Notes: a model not told the origin generated them from the sequence alone. 64,000 nt of DNA from Gammaproteobacteria bacterium (GCA_031291175.1 JARLJO010000078.1:177926-241925), one strand, 5' to 3'. Shown: positions 27,078 to 35,969, numbered from the stretch's first letter. Numbers and translations are program-made.

Positions 27078-27875
27078 ATGACAATGCCTGACAAAATAAA
27101 CGAACCCAATCTGCAAGCCGAGATCATCCGCCTAAATAAGATCATTCAGGCATTGCTGAATCGCGCCGAACGCAACGCAAGTCTTCAGGGGTCGAACTTC
27201 AACCTGTTTCAGACCGCCATCACCCTTGAGGAGCAGGTGCGCCGCCGCACAGAGGAGTTAGAAGCTGCACGGTTAGAAATCGAAAAAATTAATCGCGCCT
27301 TGCGTGAAAGTGAAAATAAGATTCGCCATTTTGCTTATTATGACGCCCTAACAGAACTTCCAAATCGCCGTTTGTTAAACGAGCGCCTCGAGCAGGCAAT
27401 GACCACCAACAAACAGACTGGGCGTTTTGGCGCGGTGATATCCATGGATTTAGACAACTTCAAACCGCTTAATGATACACATGGACATGATGCGGGGGAT
27501 TTATTACTTATCGAAGCAAGCCATCGCATCACCCATTGTATACGTAAAATGGATACCGCAGCCCGTTTCGGCGGCGACGAATTCATCGTAATACTCAGTG
27601 ATCTGGACGAGAACAAAGAACTCTCTGTTACTCAAGCCAGCAATGTCGCGGAAAAAATTCGCGCCTCACTGGCTCAGCCATTTTTACTGACATGCAAACA
27701 AAAAGATGGGAAAGAAAGCACTATAGAACATCTATGTACGGTAAGTATTGGTGTAGCTCTGTTCAACAACCATGGAACCAATCCGGAAGAGATTCTCAAA
27801 TATGCTGATATAGCAATGTATCAAGCAAAAAAAAATGGGCGCAATAGAGTGTGTGTGGCAAATTCTTCATTTTAA
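27078..27875 (+). CDS. Diguanylate cyclase (GGDEF domain)
   Basis: A 265-residue cytoplasmic protein: an N-terminal coiled coil (about residues 10-85, heptad-like with EEQVRRRTEELEAARLEIE) and a GGDEF domain. The active-site GGDEF is intact (residues 165-169), and an inhibitory I-site RxxD (RKMD, 156-159) lies five residues upstream, so enzymatic activity with product feedback is expected. The end ADIAMYQAKKNGRNRV is canonical. It has no sensor domain of its own; the FIST protein encoded 3 bp upstream is the likely input. ATG 27084 is an alternative start. Confidence 0.95.
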   Translation: MTMPDKINEPNLQAEIIRLNKIIQALLNRAERNASLQGSNFNLFQTAITLEEQVRRRTEELEAARLEIEKINRALRESENKIRHFAYYDALTELPNRRLLNERLEQAMTTNKQTGRFGAVISMDLDNFKPLNDTHGHDAGDLLLIEASHRITHCIRKMDTAARFGGDEFIVILSDLDENKELSVTQASNVAEKIRASLAQPFLLTCKQKDGKESTIEHLCTVSIGVALFNNHGTNPEEILKYADIAMYQAKKNGRNRVCVANSSF

Positions 27876-28059
27876 GATAATTTTTTTCTGCTGCTTTCAT
27901 TCGCCTCTTTTACAGCGCCGAACGAACAATTTCAAATAAACCAATAGAGAGTATTAATGCCTTGGTTAAAAAAGATCGCCATATTGAGGGATTATTATGA
28001 CCGTAACTTTTGGCCAAATAATGCGGAAAAAGCATCTGAATTTGGTACGATATAAAGAA

Positions 28060-28100
28060 TGTCGGTGTCAGACACTAACATTGTTCTGACACCATTTTTT
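28060..28100 (+). terminator. Family E repeat copy E3 forming a terminator-like hairpin
   Basis: GGTGTCAGA (28064-28072) pairs with TCTGACACC (28085-28093) and is followed by ATTTTTTG. The left arm is a copy of the E repeat (GGTGTCAGACACT..AACATT). It lies about 190 bp past the diguanylate cyclase stop codon and could end that transcript. Confidence 0.55.
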
Positions 28101-28137
28101 GTCGATCTGAGAATTTAGCTCTTTTAAAAATAGATGG

Positions 28138-29268
28138 CTAAGCTCTTCTTGGAACCGGGGAATAATGGAAAATTCGGCGTGGAGCTTCTGGCTCCAGCTT
28201 TACATTTTTGGCTTCATTGAGTGCGTCATGAATTTCTTCGCTTAAATCCTTTATCGCTTCACTCGAATCTTCTTTGCTTTCGCTAAAAAGACCCCTGTGA
28301 GATACCGATGAGATTTTTGCTTTAAGACTGGCGACCAATAACTTAACTTTTTCCAGGATAAATTCAATTTCTTTAAAACTTAAATCTTCATTTAGCCAAT
28401 TGCTATAGGTCTCTAATTTAAGTAATTCTTCCGCTTGAGAACCTTTTTGGAATTTAGCCAGTGTCGGTAAATAAGTTATCAGAAGAAAATGTTTTAACTC
28501 AGTAACTTTTTTAGCACATTTGGCAACTGCATCAACGCAAGTATTAAGCTTTTGCAGCATAGGTTCTAAATGGCGTAGCGATGCTGGATCCATTGCAATT
28601 CGACCATTAAATACATTTCCTTGTCCAGAAATTTCAAATTCAAAACCGGGATATTCTGAATCTTTAACTATTTGTTTTAGATTAAAATTAGGAGTCGAAA
28701 AATAAATAAACATTTTTGGCTGGAAAATTTTTGTATCGTTACCTTCAGCGACCACTTGCATATGTAGCTTTAATATATTTAAGCCGGAAGAGGGAAATAG
28801 AGGGTTATATTTTTCAACTAATTGACGACAAAATTTGTCGTTTTCCTTAGTATTTTTTTCGTTATGATACGCATCATCCATTAATGGCATGATACTCGCA
28901 AACATAAAATTACCGGCATGAGAGAGTGCCTTTGCTTGCTCATAATCAAAGACAAGTTTTAGCCGGCCATTTTTTGTTTCTTTATAATATGGGACTTGAT
29001 GTTGTTTTAAAAATTCTTCTGCTAAAGGAAGATGCAAGCTGCTAGGTGCATCGCAAAGATATAAGCGGCGCTTTGAATCAAGCTCTTCTTTTGGGGTTGC
29101 ATAAACGACAGCATTATCATTTTGTGGACTTGCAGGTTTTTCATTATCTATCAAAAAGAGGCAAGACTCTTGGTTTTTTTGATAACCATTTATCTCATAA
29201 AAGCTGGAAGCCCCTTTGAACAAGCTATCAATTGCATCTAAAAATGAATATCTTGAAATGGCGCCCAA
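28138..29268 (-). CDS. Hypothetical protein, helical C-terminus
   Basis: About 376 residues, soluble, family not recognised. The N-terminal half is mixed alpha/beta (MFIYFSTPNFNLKQIVKD, FEFEISGQGNVFNGRI); the C-terminal third is helical and charged (KVKLLVASLKAKISSV, later EAIKDLSEEIHDALNEAKN). It ends in a short Pro/Arg tail (YSPVPRRA). There is no ATG at the beginning: the start taken is TTG 29268, because GAGG sits 9 nt upstream; TTG 29283 has no Shine-Dalgarno sequence. It lies between two E repeats in a decaying region; an effector role is possible but unsupported by motif. Confidence 0.65.
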   Translation of the reverse strand: MGAISRYSFLDAIDSLFKGASSFYEINGYQKNQESCLFLIDNEKPASPQNDNAVVYATPKEELDSKRRLYLCDAPSSLHLPLAEEFLKQHQVPYYKETKNGRLKLVFDYEQAKALSHAGNFMFASIMPLMDDAYHNEKNTKENDKFCRQLVEKYNPLFPSSGLNILKLHMQVVAEGNDTKIFQPKMFIYFSTPNFNLKQIVKDSEYPGFEFEISGQGNVFNGRIAMDPASLRHLEPMLQKLNTCVDAVAKCAKKVTELKHFLLITYLPTLAKFQKGSQAEELLKLETYSNWLNEDLSFKEIEFILEKVKLLVASLKAKISSVSHRGLFSESKEDSSEAIKDLSEEIHDALNEAKNVKLEPEAPRRIFHYSPVPRRA

Positions 29269-29339
29269 TTGTATTATCCTCAAAAAATAAGCTTATATTT
29301 TACTGTAAACGTTCGCCAATGTACATTAGCGAACGTTTA

Positions 29340-29357
29340 CGTGTCAGACACCAACAT
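29340..29357. repeat. Family E repeat, copy E4
   Basis: CGTGTCAGACACCAACAT, the fourth copy of the palindrome, upstream of the hypothetical gene. It is preceded by an inverted pair GAACGTT-type sequence (CGTTCGCCAATG / CATTAGCGAACG, about 29309-29335). Confidence 0.8.
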
Positions 29358-29410
29358 CTGCAATTTTTTAAATTTCCCTTCCATACTTTTTCTCAGTAAT
29401 TTTATTTATT

Positions 29411-29968
29411 TCAAATTTTCTGCGCCATCCAAATTGTTGCTTCGCCACATTCTGGGTCATGTACTTTGTGAACCAATACTTTAAATGACATCGCTTTTAG
29501 GATACTTTTATATTCATTTGTCGACAAAGAAGCATGATAGAGCTGCTGCCCACCATTATCACTCCACACCTCTCCTTCATCCTCGCCAGAAGTGAAAACC
29601 AAGATACCACCTAACTTAGTATGAGCATCGAATATTTTAAACATCTTGCGTTGACTATCCTGGTCAAGATGAAAAAAACTATGCCATGCTAGAACCACGT
29701 CAAATTGCTGATTCAGATTGATCTCACGCATATCCGAAACTATCCATTGCTCGCTTGGAAAACGTTTCTTACATAGCTCAATCATTTTCTTGCTACCATC
29801 AACACCAGTGACTTTAAAACCTTTATCAATGAAAAATTGCGGGATGGATTTCACGATTAAATTAAGGTATGCGGATTATTCCATAAGCGTTTTAGTGCGC
29901 GCATCATCATACCATTCGACGATTTCATCAAAGGACTCATAGACTTTTTCTTTACTTTGCTTGGCCAT
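29411..29968 (-). pseudogene. SAM-dependent methyltransferase, broken
   Basis: Class I methyltransferase remnant. The start MAKQSKEKVYESFDEIVEWY (ATG 29968) is followed by an in-frame TAA at 29876-29878. Reading resumes in the same frame with YLNLIVKSIPQ and FFIDKGFKVTGVDGSKKMIE (motif II area), then FDVVLAWHSFFHL and GGILVFTSG. Between KSIPQ and FFIDKG the expected SAM-binding motif I (LDLGCGTG) is missing. Both the stop codon and loss of motif I argue for a dead gene. Codons after the lesions are otherwise intact, so decay is recent. Confidence 0.8.
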
Positions 29969-30436
29969 ATTCTTATTGCTCAAGCAATTCATTATTTTAT
30001 TAACATCTTCTTCTACAGAAATAGAATCTATAGTTAGCGTGGCAATCTCTTCAAATAGATGATCGCGTTCGAGATGCTGTTTGTCCAAAAATGCTTTCAT
30101 ATCAGCGATGGAAAGTAGTGGAGTTCGCCCGCCTTTCATTCGCTCAAGTTGCGCTGGTATTGAAACTTTCAAATAAATAACACACTCTGAAGATAATAAT
30201 TTTCTATTCTCTTCTGTAGCGATCACTGACTCTTCCATCACTACCACAACATGCTCTTTGGCAACATAATGAGATATGATTTCAGCTTCACATTGGTGAA
30301 ATGCTTCTTCACCCTGTTTTCCTAAAATTTGATTTAAACTTCGTCCGACATAACGCTCTAAACTAGGATTGGCATCTATAAGCTCCCAACCCAGTTTTTT
30401 AGCTAACGCTTGGGTTTGATCATGTTTGCAGACCTC
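29969..30436 (-). pseudogene. Shikimate-kinase-like protein, N-terminally truncated
   Basis: An open frame reading QTQALAKKLGWELIDANPSL, RYVGRSLNQILGKQGEEAFH, CVIYLKVSIPAQLERMKGG and RTPLL, which follows the fold order of shikimate kinases. The N-terminal P-loop (GxxGxGKT) is gone: a stop codon (30437-30439) precedes the frame. There is no own stop codon before the following methyltransferase ATG; the frame runs into it. Together with the broken methyltransferase this makes a two-gene decaying unit. Confidence 0.65.
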
Positions 30437-30570
30437 TTAGATTATTTGCTAAGTATGTCATTTCTTTTTTGCTGGGGGGAAATAATACATTTTTAGGCAC
30501 CAAATAAGCACCGGATGGGGAAAATCAAATGTCGCATTGTGGATTTATTAAAAAAATCCATTATTAATCA

Positions 30571-30646
30571 TGGCGCCCCGGGCAGGAATCGAACCTGCGA
30601 CCTGCCCCTTAGGAGGGGGCTGCGCTATCCACTGTGCCACCGGGGC
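30571..30646 (-). tRNA. tRNA-Arg (anticodon CCT)
   Basis: A 76-nt cloverleaf on the minus strand. Acceptor stem GCCCCGG / CCGGGGC, T-arm GCAGG-TTCGAAT-CCTGC, anticodon loop CTCCTAA giving anticodon CCT. The 3' CCA is encoded (TGG at 30571-30573). Confidence 0.95.
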
Positions 30647-30941
30647 GAGCGGAGTTGAGTATAACTGAATGGGGTAATAATTTGTATTGGTTGGGATTAA
30701 TAAAAAATGTTGGGGTCGTTGCTGCTTCGTATCATTACCTATAACTATTAAAACCATTGGCTCATAGAACAGAGCATTCCGATGTACCGGGCTTGCTCGC
30801 GGTATCTTAACTTGATTCAAACGCCGGATTGTATATGCCGTCTTTGATGACCCATCCAGTGACAGAATCCTCTCCCTTCTTTTGCCCTCTAAATCCTATA
30901 GTTTAAAGCTACTTTTCTAAGATACAATCCTGCGATTAAAG

Positions 30942-31478
30942 CTAGGTTCGAGAGCTTCTGGATACCGTGGACAAGCCACGGTACGTAGGGGTTTTAGAGC
31001 GGTACGCAGGGATTTTAGAGCGGCACGCAGAGGTTTTAGAGCAGTATGCAGGGATTTTAGAGCGGCACGCAGGGGGCTTAGAGCGGTACGTAGAAGCTTG
31101 AGAATCGTAAGTCGAGCTTTGAGAACGGTAGGCCGAACGTTGAGAACAGTAGGTCGAACTTTGAGAAGGATAAGTCAAGCTTTGAGAACGGCATGTCGGG
31201 ATTTGAGAACGGCATGTCTGGGTTTGAGAACTTACGGGAATGATATGTGCTGCTTTCATCCCGGCCTCTTCCCATTGATGCACGCACAGCTCTTTTTTCG
31301 GTACATAAGCATCTACCAAGTGCTTATATTTTTGGTAGAAAAAGGAAACTTGTTGTTGAGGCTGTTTTGGTATTTTTTCTTTTGATGCGGGCAAAAAGAT
31401 GTAAAGTTGAAACCTTACCGGTTTGGATTTGGCGTATTTGGCTGGCCAGTAGCAAGAATTGCTACTGCATAGAAACAT
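30942..31478 (-). CDS. Doubtful ORF with 7-residue tandem repeats
   Basis: A 178-codon ORF. The N-terminal ~80 residues are non-repetitive (YQKYKHLVDAYVPKKELCVH); the remainder is a heptapeptide repeat of the type YRSKTPA / CRSQIPT, encoded by a 21-bp minisatellite. The unit being a multiple of three keeps the frame open, so the ORF may be an artefact of the repeat. No clear ribosome binding site; the start lies next to the tRNA-Leu gene. Confidence 0.25.
   Translation of the reverse strand: MFLCSSNSCYWPAKYAKSKPVRFQLYIFLPASKEKIPKQPQQQVSFFYQKYKHLVDAYVPKKELCVHQWEEAGMKAAHIIPVSSQTQTCRSQIPTCRSQSLTYPSQSSTYCSQRSAYRSQSSTYDSQASTYRSKPPACRSKIPAYCSKTSACRSKIPAYRSKTPTYRGLSTVSRSSRT
30958..30990 (+). repeat. 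Family C repeat, diverged copy C5
   Basis: CTGGATACCGTGGACAAGCC followed by ACGGTACGTAGG, a variant of the C repeat in which the dyad has changed on both sides (CCGTGG / CCACGG), keeping the hairpin. Its right end is continuous with the first unit of the 21-bp minisatellite. Confidence 0.8.
30984..31236 (+). repeat. 21-bp minisatellite, about 12 units
   Basis: Tandem units of the type GTACGCAGGGATTTTAGAGCG, grading into GAGAACGGTAGGTCGAACTTT variants further right. Unit length 21 bp is constant while the sequence drifts, so copies are old and diverging. It starts inside the end of the C5 repeat. Confidence 0.85.
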
Positions 31479-31491
31479 TCTGGAAAAATAC

Positions 31492-31575
31492 TACCGAGAG
31501 TCGGAATCGAACCGACACGGTGTCACCACCACCGGATTTTGAGTCCGGCGCGTCTACCAGTTCCGCCATCCCGGC
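31492..31575 (-). tRNA. tRNA-Leu (anticodon CAA), 3' CCA not encoded
   Basis: An 84-nt class II tRNA on the minus strand with long variable arm. Anticodon stem-loop CCGGA-CTCAAAA-TCCGG gives anticodon CAA; T-arm GTCGG-TTCGATT-CCGAC. Acceptor GCCGGGA / TCTCGGT has G-U pairs at the first and fifth positions. After the discriminator A the genome reads GTA rather than CCA, unlike the tRNA-Arg 0.85 kb away. Confidence 0.92.
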
Positions 31576-31673
31576 ATTTTTCAGAGGCGCCAGTATATCA
31601 AATTGAAAAATTACGTCAACGATATTGATAGGGCAAAATATCGGCATTTTAAAAATAATAAAACGTCAGATCC

Positions 31674-33617
31674 TTAAGGCGCGGAGGTCGCCGCCCTCGC
31701 TGGCGCATCTTGAGGCAATTCCACTGCTGGCGGCGTTACGGAACTTGTCACTAACTGAGACACGCCAGGCATTAGCCCATCCAGCAAGCCGAAAGCATAA
31801 CCCGCAGAAGATGAGCTATTGATACTGGATTCTATTCGCGTCTCGGCCGATATTAGGCTGCCAGAATCGAGCTTTGTCTCGGTTAATAACTGAGTCACGC
31901 GAAAAGGGGAAGAGGCACTGGCAGAGCTGCCCTTCCCTAGGGGCGACAATGAGCTAGCCACCTCATCCACTTTTAGAGACGATAACGAATTAACGGCCAC
32001 ATCCTCTTTTCGAGATGACGAGCCAACAGCCGTATCTTCATTTAAAGGCGACAATGATCCAGCAACCTCACCCACTTTTAAGGACGATAACGAGCTAACA
32101 GTCACATCCACTTTTAGAGAGGATGAGCTAACAGCCGCATCTTCCTGTAAAGGCGCAACGGTATCCCCTCTTAGGAACGATGACGGACTAACAGTCACAT
32201 CTTCTTTTATCGACAACGGCGAACTAACGGCATCATCCTGCTTTAGGGTCAATGATGCCGGAGAAAGTGACAAGCGCAAAACGCGATCCACTCCGTCTTG
32301 ACGATGGCGAAATTTTTCAAAAAAATCCAAAATGCCTGACTTGCCATTTTGCCTTGCAAGCAAATGGTTAACATATTTTTCGTAAGCTGCCAACACAATC
32401 TGACGCAGCATTTTTACGCCTAGCTCAGTTTCAGAGATGTCTTTTACAGCACTCAACTGCAAATTATCAAATCGCAAGTGCGCGCCGTGAATACCATAGA
32501 AATTAAATTCGATTTTTTTATCAAGCGAACGAGGGGCAATCGTTACTTCGACAAAACCATGCTCATTCAAAAAAGTCGGCACCCTCTCCCACTCATGATG
32601 GCTTTTTCTCGATTGCAAAGGACCACCGCCACCACCCGCTATCACCTGACACAATCTTTCTTCTTCTGATCGTGCATTGTAATAACAAATAGCATGATCG
32701 TGCGCGGCAAAAACACTATCAAAAACCATGTTTTGTCGTTTTAAGATTTGCCTTAGCATCGCACTATAAGAACCATCAACACCTAATGCCTTAAGCGTTT
32801 GAATTTCACTCGCTGTAACATACGATTTTGTGTCCCAAGAATCAGCACCGTAAAAAAACCGTTTGCCCATCGTCACCAAGGGGTGATGCGAAAATAATAG
32901 TTTCATTCGGCCCGGATGCACTGCATATTCTCTCTTTAACCAATTCACCTGATTGCTTAAATCATTGGGATCTTTGAGAGCGGCGAGATAATCTTTGACA
33001 TACGTACTGGAATCAATAAGGAAAAATTCGATATTTTCATAACGCAATACATAATAACGGCTTGGCATATTCCATTTTTGTAATGTATCTAACGCCAAGC
33101 TCGCCCCACTGTATAATGCTACCTTTTTCGGACTGACTTCGCCGCGCTCATCAATGTAGGTATGCATCACTTGCATGCCTACCACATTGTGGTCTACGCC
33201 ACCGCCATTACGCCAAAAAAAGCTAAGCCCATGATCATGGTTGCCCAAAATGACAAAGAACGGAATTCCTTTTAGCGCATGGTTTTTGGGATGATGATAG
33301 ACGTCATAAAAATTGATATTGAATGCCGCATCATTGAATGCCTTCAACTTGTCATGATAAAAATTATCGCCCATTAAAAAAACCGCTAATGGCTTTTTTT
33401 TCGCGCCGGCGATCTTATTCATCAAGTCGGCAACTTGTTTTTGGGCGAGGGCTAAATCACCCGCGCAACCTAAAACGTAAAAAGAAACTTCTGCTTCGGC
33501 TTTTTGTTCCGCATTTGGCTCACTAGACGGGGTCAACTCATAGGCGCGAGGTGTATCAATTATTTTTTTCCAGCTTTCATTGGCGTCCACCTTGAGGCTT
33601 GAACCACTTCTGAACAT
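31674..33617 (-). CDS. Purple-acid-phosphatase-like metallophosphoesterase with degenerate repeat tail
   Basis: A 647-residue protein. The catalytic domain (about residues 45-400) has all calcineurin-like motifs: LGCAGDLALAQ, FLMGDNFYHDK, FFVILGNHDHGLSFFW, LLFSHHPLVTMG and VFAAHDHAICYYN, in the order seen in ACP5-type purple acid phosphatases. No signal peptide is visible. The C-terminal part (about 459-565) is a Ser/Val/Asp/Lys-rich degenerate repeat (SSLKVDVTVSS-like units of ~12-15 residues). The start at 33617 has AAGGGA at good spacing; longer forms overlap priA. A eukaryote-like phosphatase with a repetitive tail is a reasonable effector candidate, unproven. Confidence 0.85.
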   Translation of the reverse strand: MFRSGSSLKVDANESWKKIIDTPRAYELTPSSEPNAEQKAEAEVSFYVLGCAGDLALAQKQVADLMNKIAGAKKKPLAVFLMGDNFYHDKLKAFNDAAFNINFYDVYHHPKNHALKGIPFFVILGNHDHGLSFFWRNGGGVDHNVVGMQVMHTYIDERGEVSPKKVALYSGASLALDTLQKWNMPSRYYVLRYENIEFFLIDSSTYVKDYLAALKDPNDLSNQVNWLKREYAVHPGRMKLLFSHHPLVTMGKRFFYGADSWDTKSYVTASEIQTLKALGVDGSYSAMLRQILKRQNMVFDSVFAAHDHAICYYNARSEEERLCQVIAGGGGGPLQSRKSHHEWERVPTFLNEHGFVEVTIAPRSLDKKIEFNFYGIHGAHLRFDNLQLSAVKDISETELGVKMLRQIVLAAYEKYVNHLLARQNGKSGILDFFEKFRHRQDGVDRVLRLSLSPASLTLKQDDAVSSPLSIKEDVTVSPSSFLRGDTVAPLQEDAAVSSSSLKVDVTVSSLSSLKVGEVAGSLSPLNEDTAVGSSSRKEDVAVNSLSSLKVDEVASSLSPLGKGSSASASSPFRVTQLLTETKLDSGSLISAETRIESSINSSSSAGYAFGLLDGLMPGVSQLVTSSVTPPAVELPQDAPARAATSAP

Positions 33618-33628
33618 AACCATTCCCT

Positions 33629-35851
33629 TTAAAACATTTCCAGGGGATCCACGTCCAATGACCAACGAACCTGCTGCTTGCCACGCAATTTTTCTATCTC
33701 AGGCAATAGTCGCGTTAAACATCGTTGCAAATGCGGTCTTTGTTTTGCTTGCAACAATAACTGCACGCGAAAACGGCCAGCACGACGCGCCATTGGTGCT
33801 GGCACGGGCCCCCAGATGGGAATGTTTTCACCCAAGCGTTTGGCGACATCTTTGATCTGCTGCAAAAATTGCATCGCGTGTTCCATGCTCTGCGCCTCTG
33901 CACGAAAAAGCGCTAAAAATGCATAAGGTGGCATGGATGCCATTTCGCGTTCTTTTAATAAGGTGGTTGCAAAATAGTAATAACTTTCGCGTATTAATTG
34001 GTGTAACAACGGATTGTCGGGATGATGGGTCTGGATAACCACGGTGCCAGGCTTTGAAACACGTCCAGCTCGTCCTGACACTTGCAATACCAATTGCCCC
34101 ATGCGCTCAATCGCACGAAAATCGGAACTGAAGAAACCGCCGTCCGTATCAATAATACCAACCAGTGTCACATTCGGAAAATGATGACCTTTTGCTAACA
34201 TTTGTGTGCCAATCAAAATGCGGTGTTCACCGCTATGAATGCTTTCTAAAATATTTTCCATGCTGCCTTTGCGCTGGGTACTATCACGATCAATACGCGC
34301 AATAGAAAAATCCGGGAAATGTTTTTGTATCGCAATTTCCAAACGCTCTGTGCCCAAGCCAATGATTTGCAAATCAGGCGCTTTACAAACTTCGCATTGC
34401 TTGAAAATGGGTTTGCGTGAATCACAATGATGACAATGCAAACGACGTGGGTCATGATGAAACGTCATTCTGGCATCGCACCGCTTGCATTTTGCCATCC
34501 AGCCACAGGCATGACACATTAAAATGGGCGCAAATCCGCGCCGATTTAAAAACAACATCACCTGATCACCATTATTCAGATGCTCACGCATAGCATTGAC
34601 CAATGACGGCGACAAACCTTCTTCCATTTGGATGTTACGAATATCCAAAACACAAAAGGTCGGCTGCTCGGCAACACCAGCACGCTCAGGCAATCGCAAA
34701 TGCTGATAACGCCCTTGCATGGCTCTTGCCAAGGTTTCAAGCGATGGCGTGGCCGAGCCCAAGATAATCGGAATTTCATGAGAATGCGCACGCATGATCG
34801 CCAAGTCACGCGCATGATAACGAAAACCGTCTTGTTGCTTGAAAGACAAGTCGTGTTCTTCATCGACAACAATTAATCCCAAATTCGCAAACGGCGAAAA
34901 GATAGCGGAGCGGGTGCCAATAATAATTCGGGCAGCCCCGGATTTAGCGGCGACCCAGGCATTTAAACGCTCCTTGTCAGTTAAACCTGAATGCAGCGCG
35001 ACCACGGGGACTGCAAATCGCTGGCGAAAACGTTGAATGGTTTGCGGGGTTAAGCCAATTTCAGGGACGAGCACTAGCACTTGTTTTTGTTTTGCCAGCA
35101 CATCCGTGATAGCTTGCAAGTACACTTCGGTCTTACCACTCCCTGTCACCCCATCCAACAGAAAGACTTGAAATGCATCAAGATGAGATTGAATCGCGGT
35201 TAATGCCGCTTGCTGATCCGGGTTCAATGTCAGCGCCTTTTCAATATTCTCAGGCGTAGTTGTAGTCATTACGTCCGACATCACTGATTTTAAAGATTTT
35301 TCGACCCAGCCTTTTTCGCAGACCGCCCTTAGAATGGAAGGAGCAATATCATGATCATCTAGCAGTTTTTTGGACACGCCTTCAGGGTGCAGACCTATCC
35401 ATTTTAAAAGCTCAACCTGGCGCGGGGCGCGCTTTAGCGCGGCCAAATCCACTTGAAGCCCCTGCTCAGTTATTTGCCAATAGGATTCTTTAGATAACTC
35501 AGCGGGTTTACCCTGACGTAGCAAAACAGGCAAAGCCGTATCCAGCACGTCGCCAACAGGATGGTGATAATAATCAGCCGCCCAGAGGCTCAAGGCTAAA
35601 ATATCTTTAGGGATAACAGGGGTTTGATCAATGATTTCAAGCGCGGGCTTTAATTTGTATTGAGCAGCACCAGTATCTGAGCAAACTTCGAGCAGTATAC
35701 CAATCAATTCTCGATGCTGAAAAGGCACCCGCACGCGTATGCCTGGCTCTAAAACCGGCAATTCGCCGATTTCTGGCGCATAGTAGTCGAATGACTTGCG
35801 CAAAGGCGTCGGGACAGCAATACGCAAGATGATGGTTTTTTTATTGTTCAT
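33629..35851 (-). CDS. priA: Primosomal protein N' (replication restart helicase)
   Basis: PriA reloads the replisome at stalled forks. Present: an N-terminal 3'-DNA-binding domain, Walker A LLDGVTGSGKTEVYL, the DEEH box VVDEEHDLSFKQQ, GSATPSLETLA, and a zinc-binding insertion with paired cysteines (CHACGWMAKCKRC, CHHCDSR, CEVC). IGTQMLAKGHHFPNVTLV and VSGRAGR complete the helicase core. About 740 residues from ATG 35851 (MNNKKTIILRIAVPTPL), which fits E. coli PriA; an upstream ATG at 35890 is in frame and neither has a good Shine-Dalgarno. The downstream phosphatase gene starts 11 bp after its stop codon. Confidence 0.97.
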   Translation of the reverse strand: MNNKKTIILRIAVPTPLRKSFDYYAPEIGELPVLEPGIRVRVPFQHRELIGILLEVCSDTGAAQYKLKPALEIIDQTPVIPKDILALSLWAADYYHHPVGDVLDTALPVLLRQGKPAELSKESYWQITEQGLQVDLAALKRAPRQVELLKWIGLHPEGVSKKLLDDHDIAPSILRAVCEKGWVEKSLKSVMSDVMTTTTPENIEKALTLNPDQQAALTAIQSHLDAFQVFLLDGVTGSGKTEVYLQAITDVLAKQKQVLVLVPEIGLTPQTIQRFRQRFAVPVVALHSGLTDKERLNAWVAAKSGAARIIIGTRSAIFSPFANLGLIVVDEEHDLSFKQQDGFRYHARDLAIMRAHSHEIPIILGSATPSLETLARAMQGRYQHLRLPERAGVAEQPTFCVLDIRNIQMEEGLSPSLVNAMREHLNNGDQVMLFLNRRGFAPILMCHACGWMAKCKRCDARMTFHHDPRRLHCHHCDSRKPIFKQCEVCKAPDLQIIGLGTERLEIAIQKHFPDFSIARIDRDSTQRKGSMENILESIHSGEHRILIGTQMLAKGHHFPNVTLVGIIDTDGGFFSSDFRAIERMGQLVLQVSGRAGRVSKPGTVVIQTHHPDNPLLHQLIRESYYYFATTLLKEREMASMPPYAFLALFRAEAQSMEHAMQFLQQIKDVAKRLGENIPIWGPVPAPMARRAGRFRVQLLLQAKQRPHLQRCLTRLLPEIEKLRGKQQVRWSLDVDPLEMF

Positions 35852-35969
35852 AGCCGCAATACTGTAATGCAAAAAGGGATGAGAAGCCATTCTATAACGT
35901 TTAAGAAAAGCTTAAGATGACGTGTGATATAATTTCTGAATATCAAGCCTTTCCGTACAGGAGAATTCT

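Noticed and set aside
30984..31236. Regular direct repeats resembling a CRISPR array
   Set aside because: Units are contiguous 21-mers with no unique spacers and drift gradually; no cas genes are present. It is a minisatellite.
33338..33926. Plus-strand ORFs opposite the phosphatase and priA
   Set aside because: Shadow frames of two well-supported minus-strand genes.
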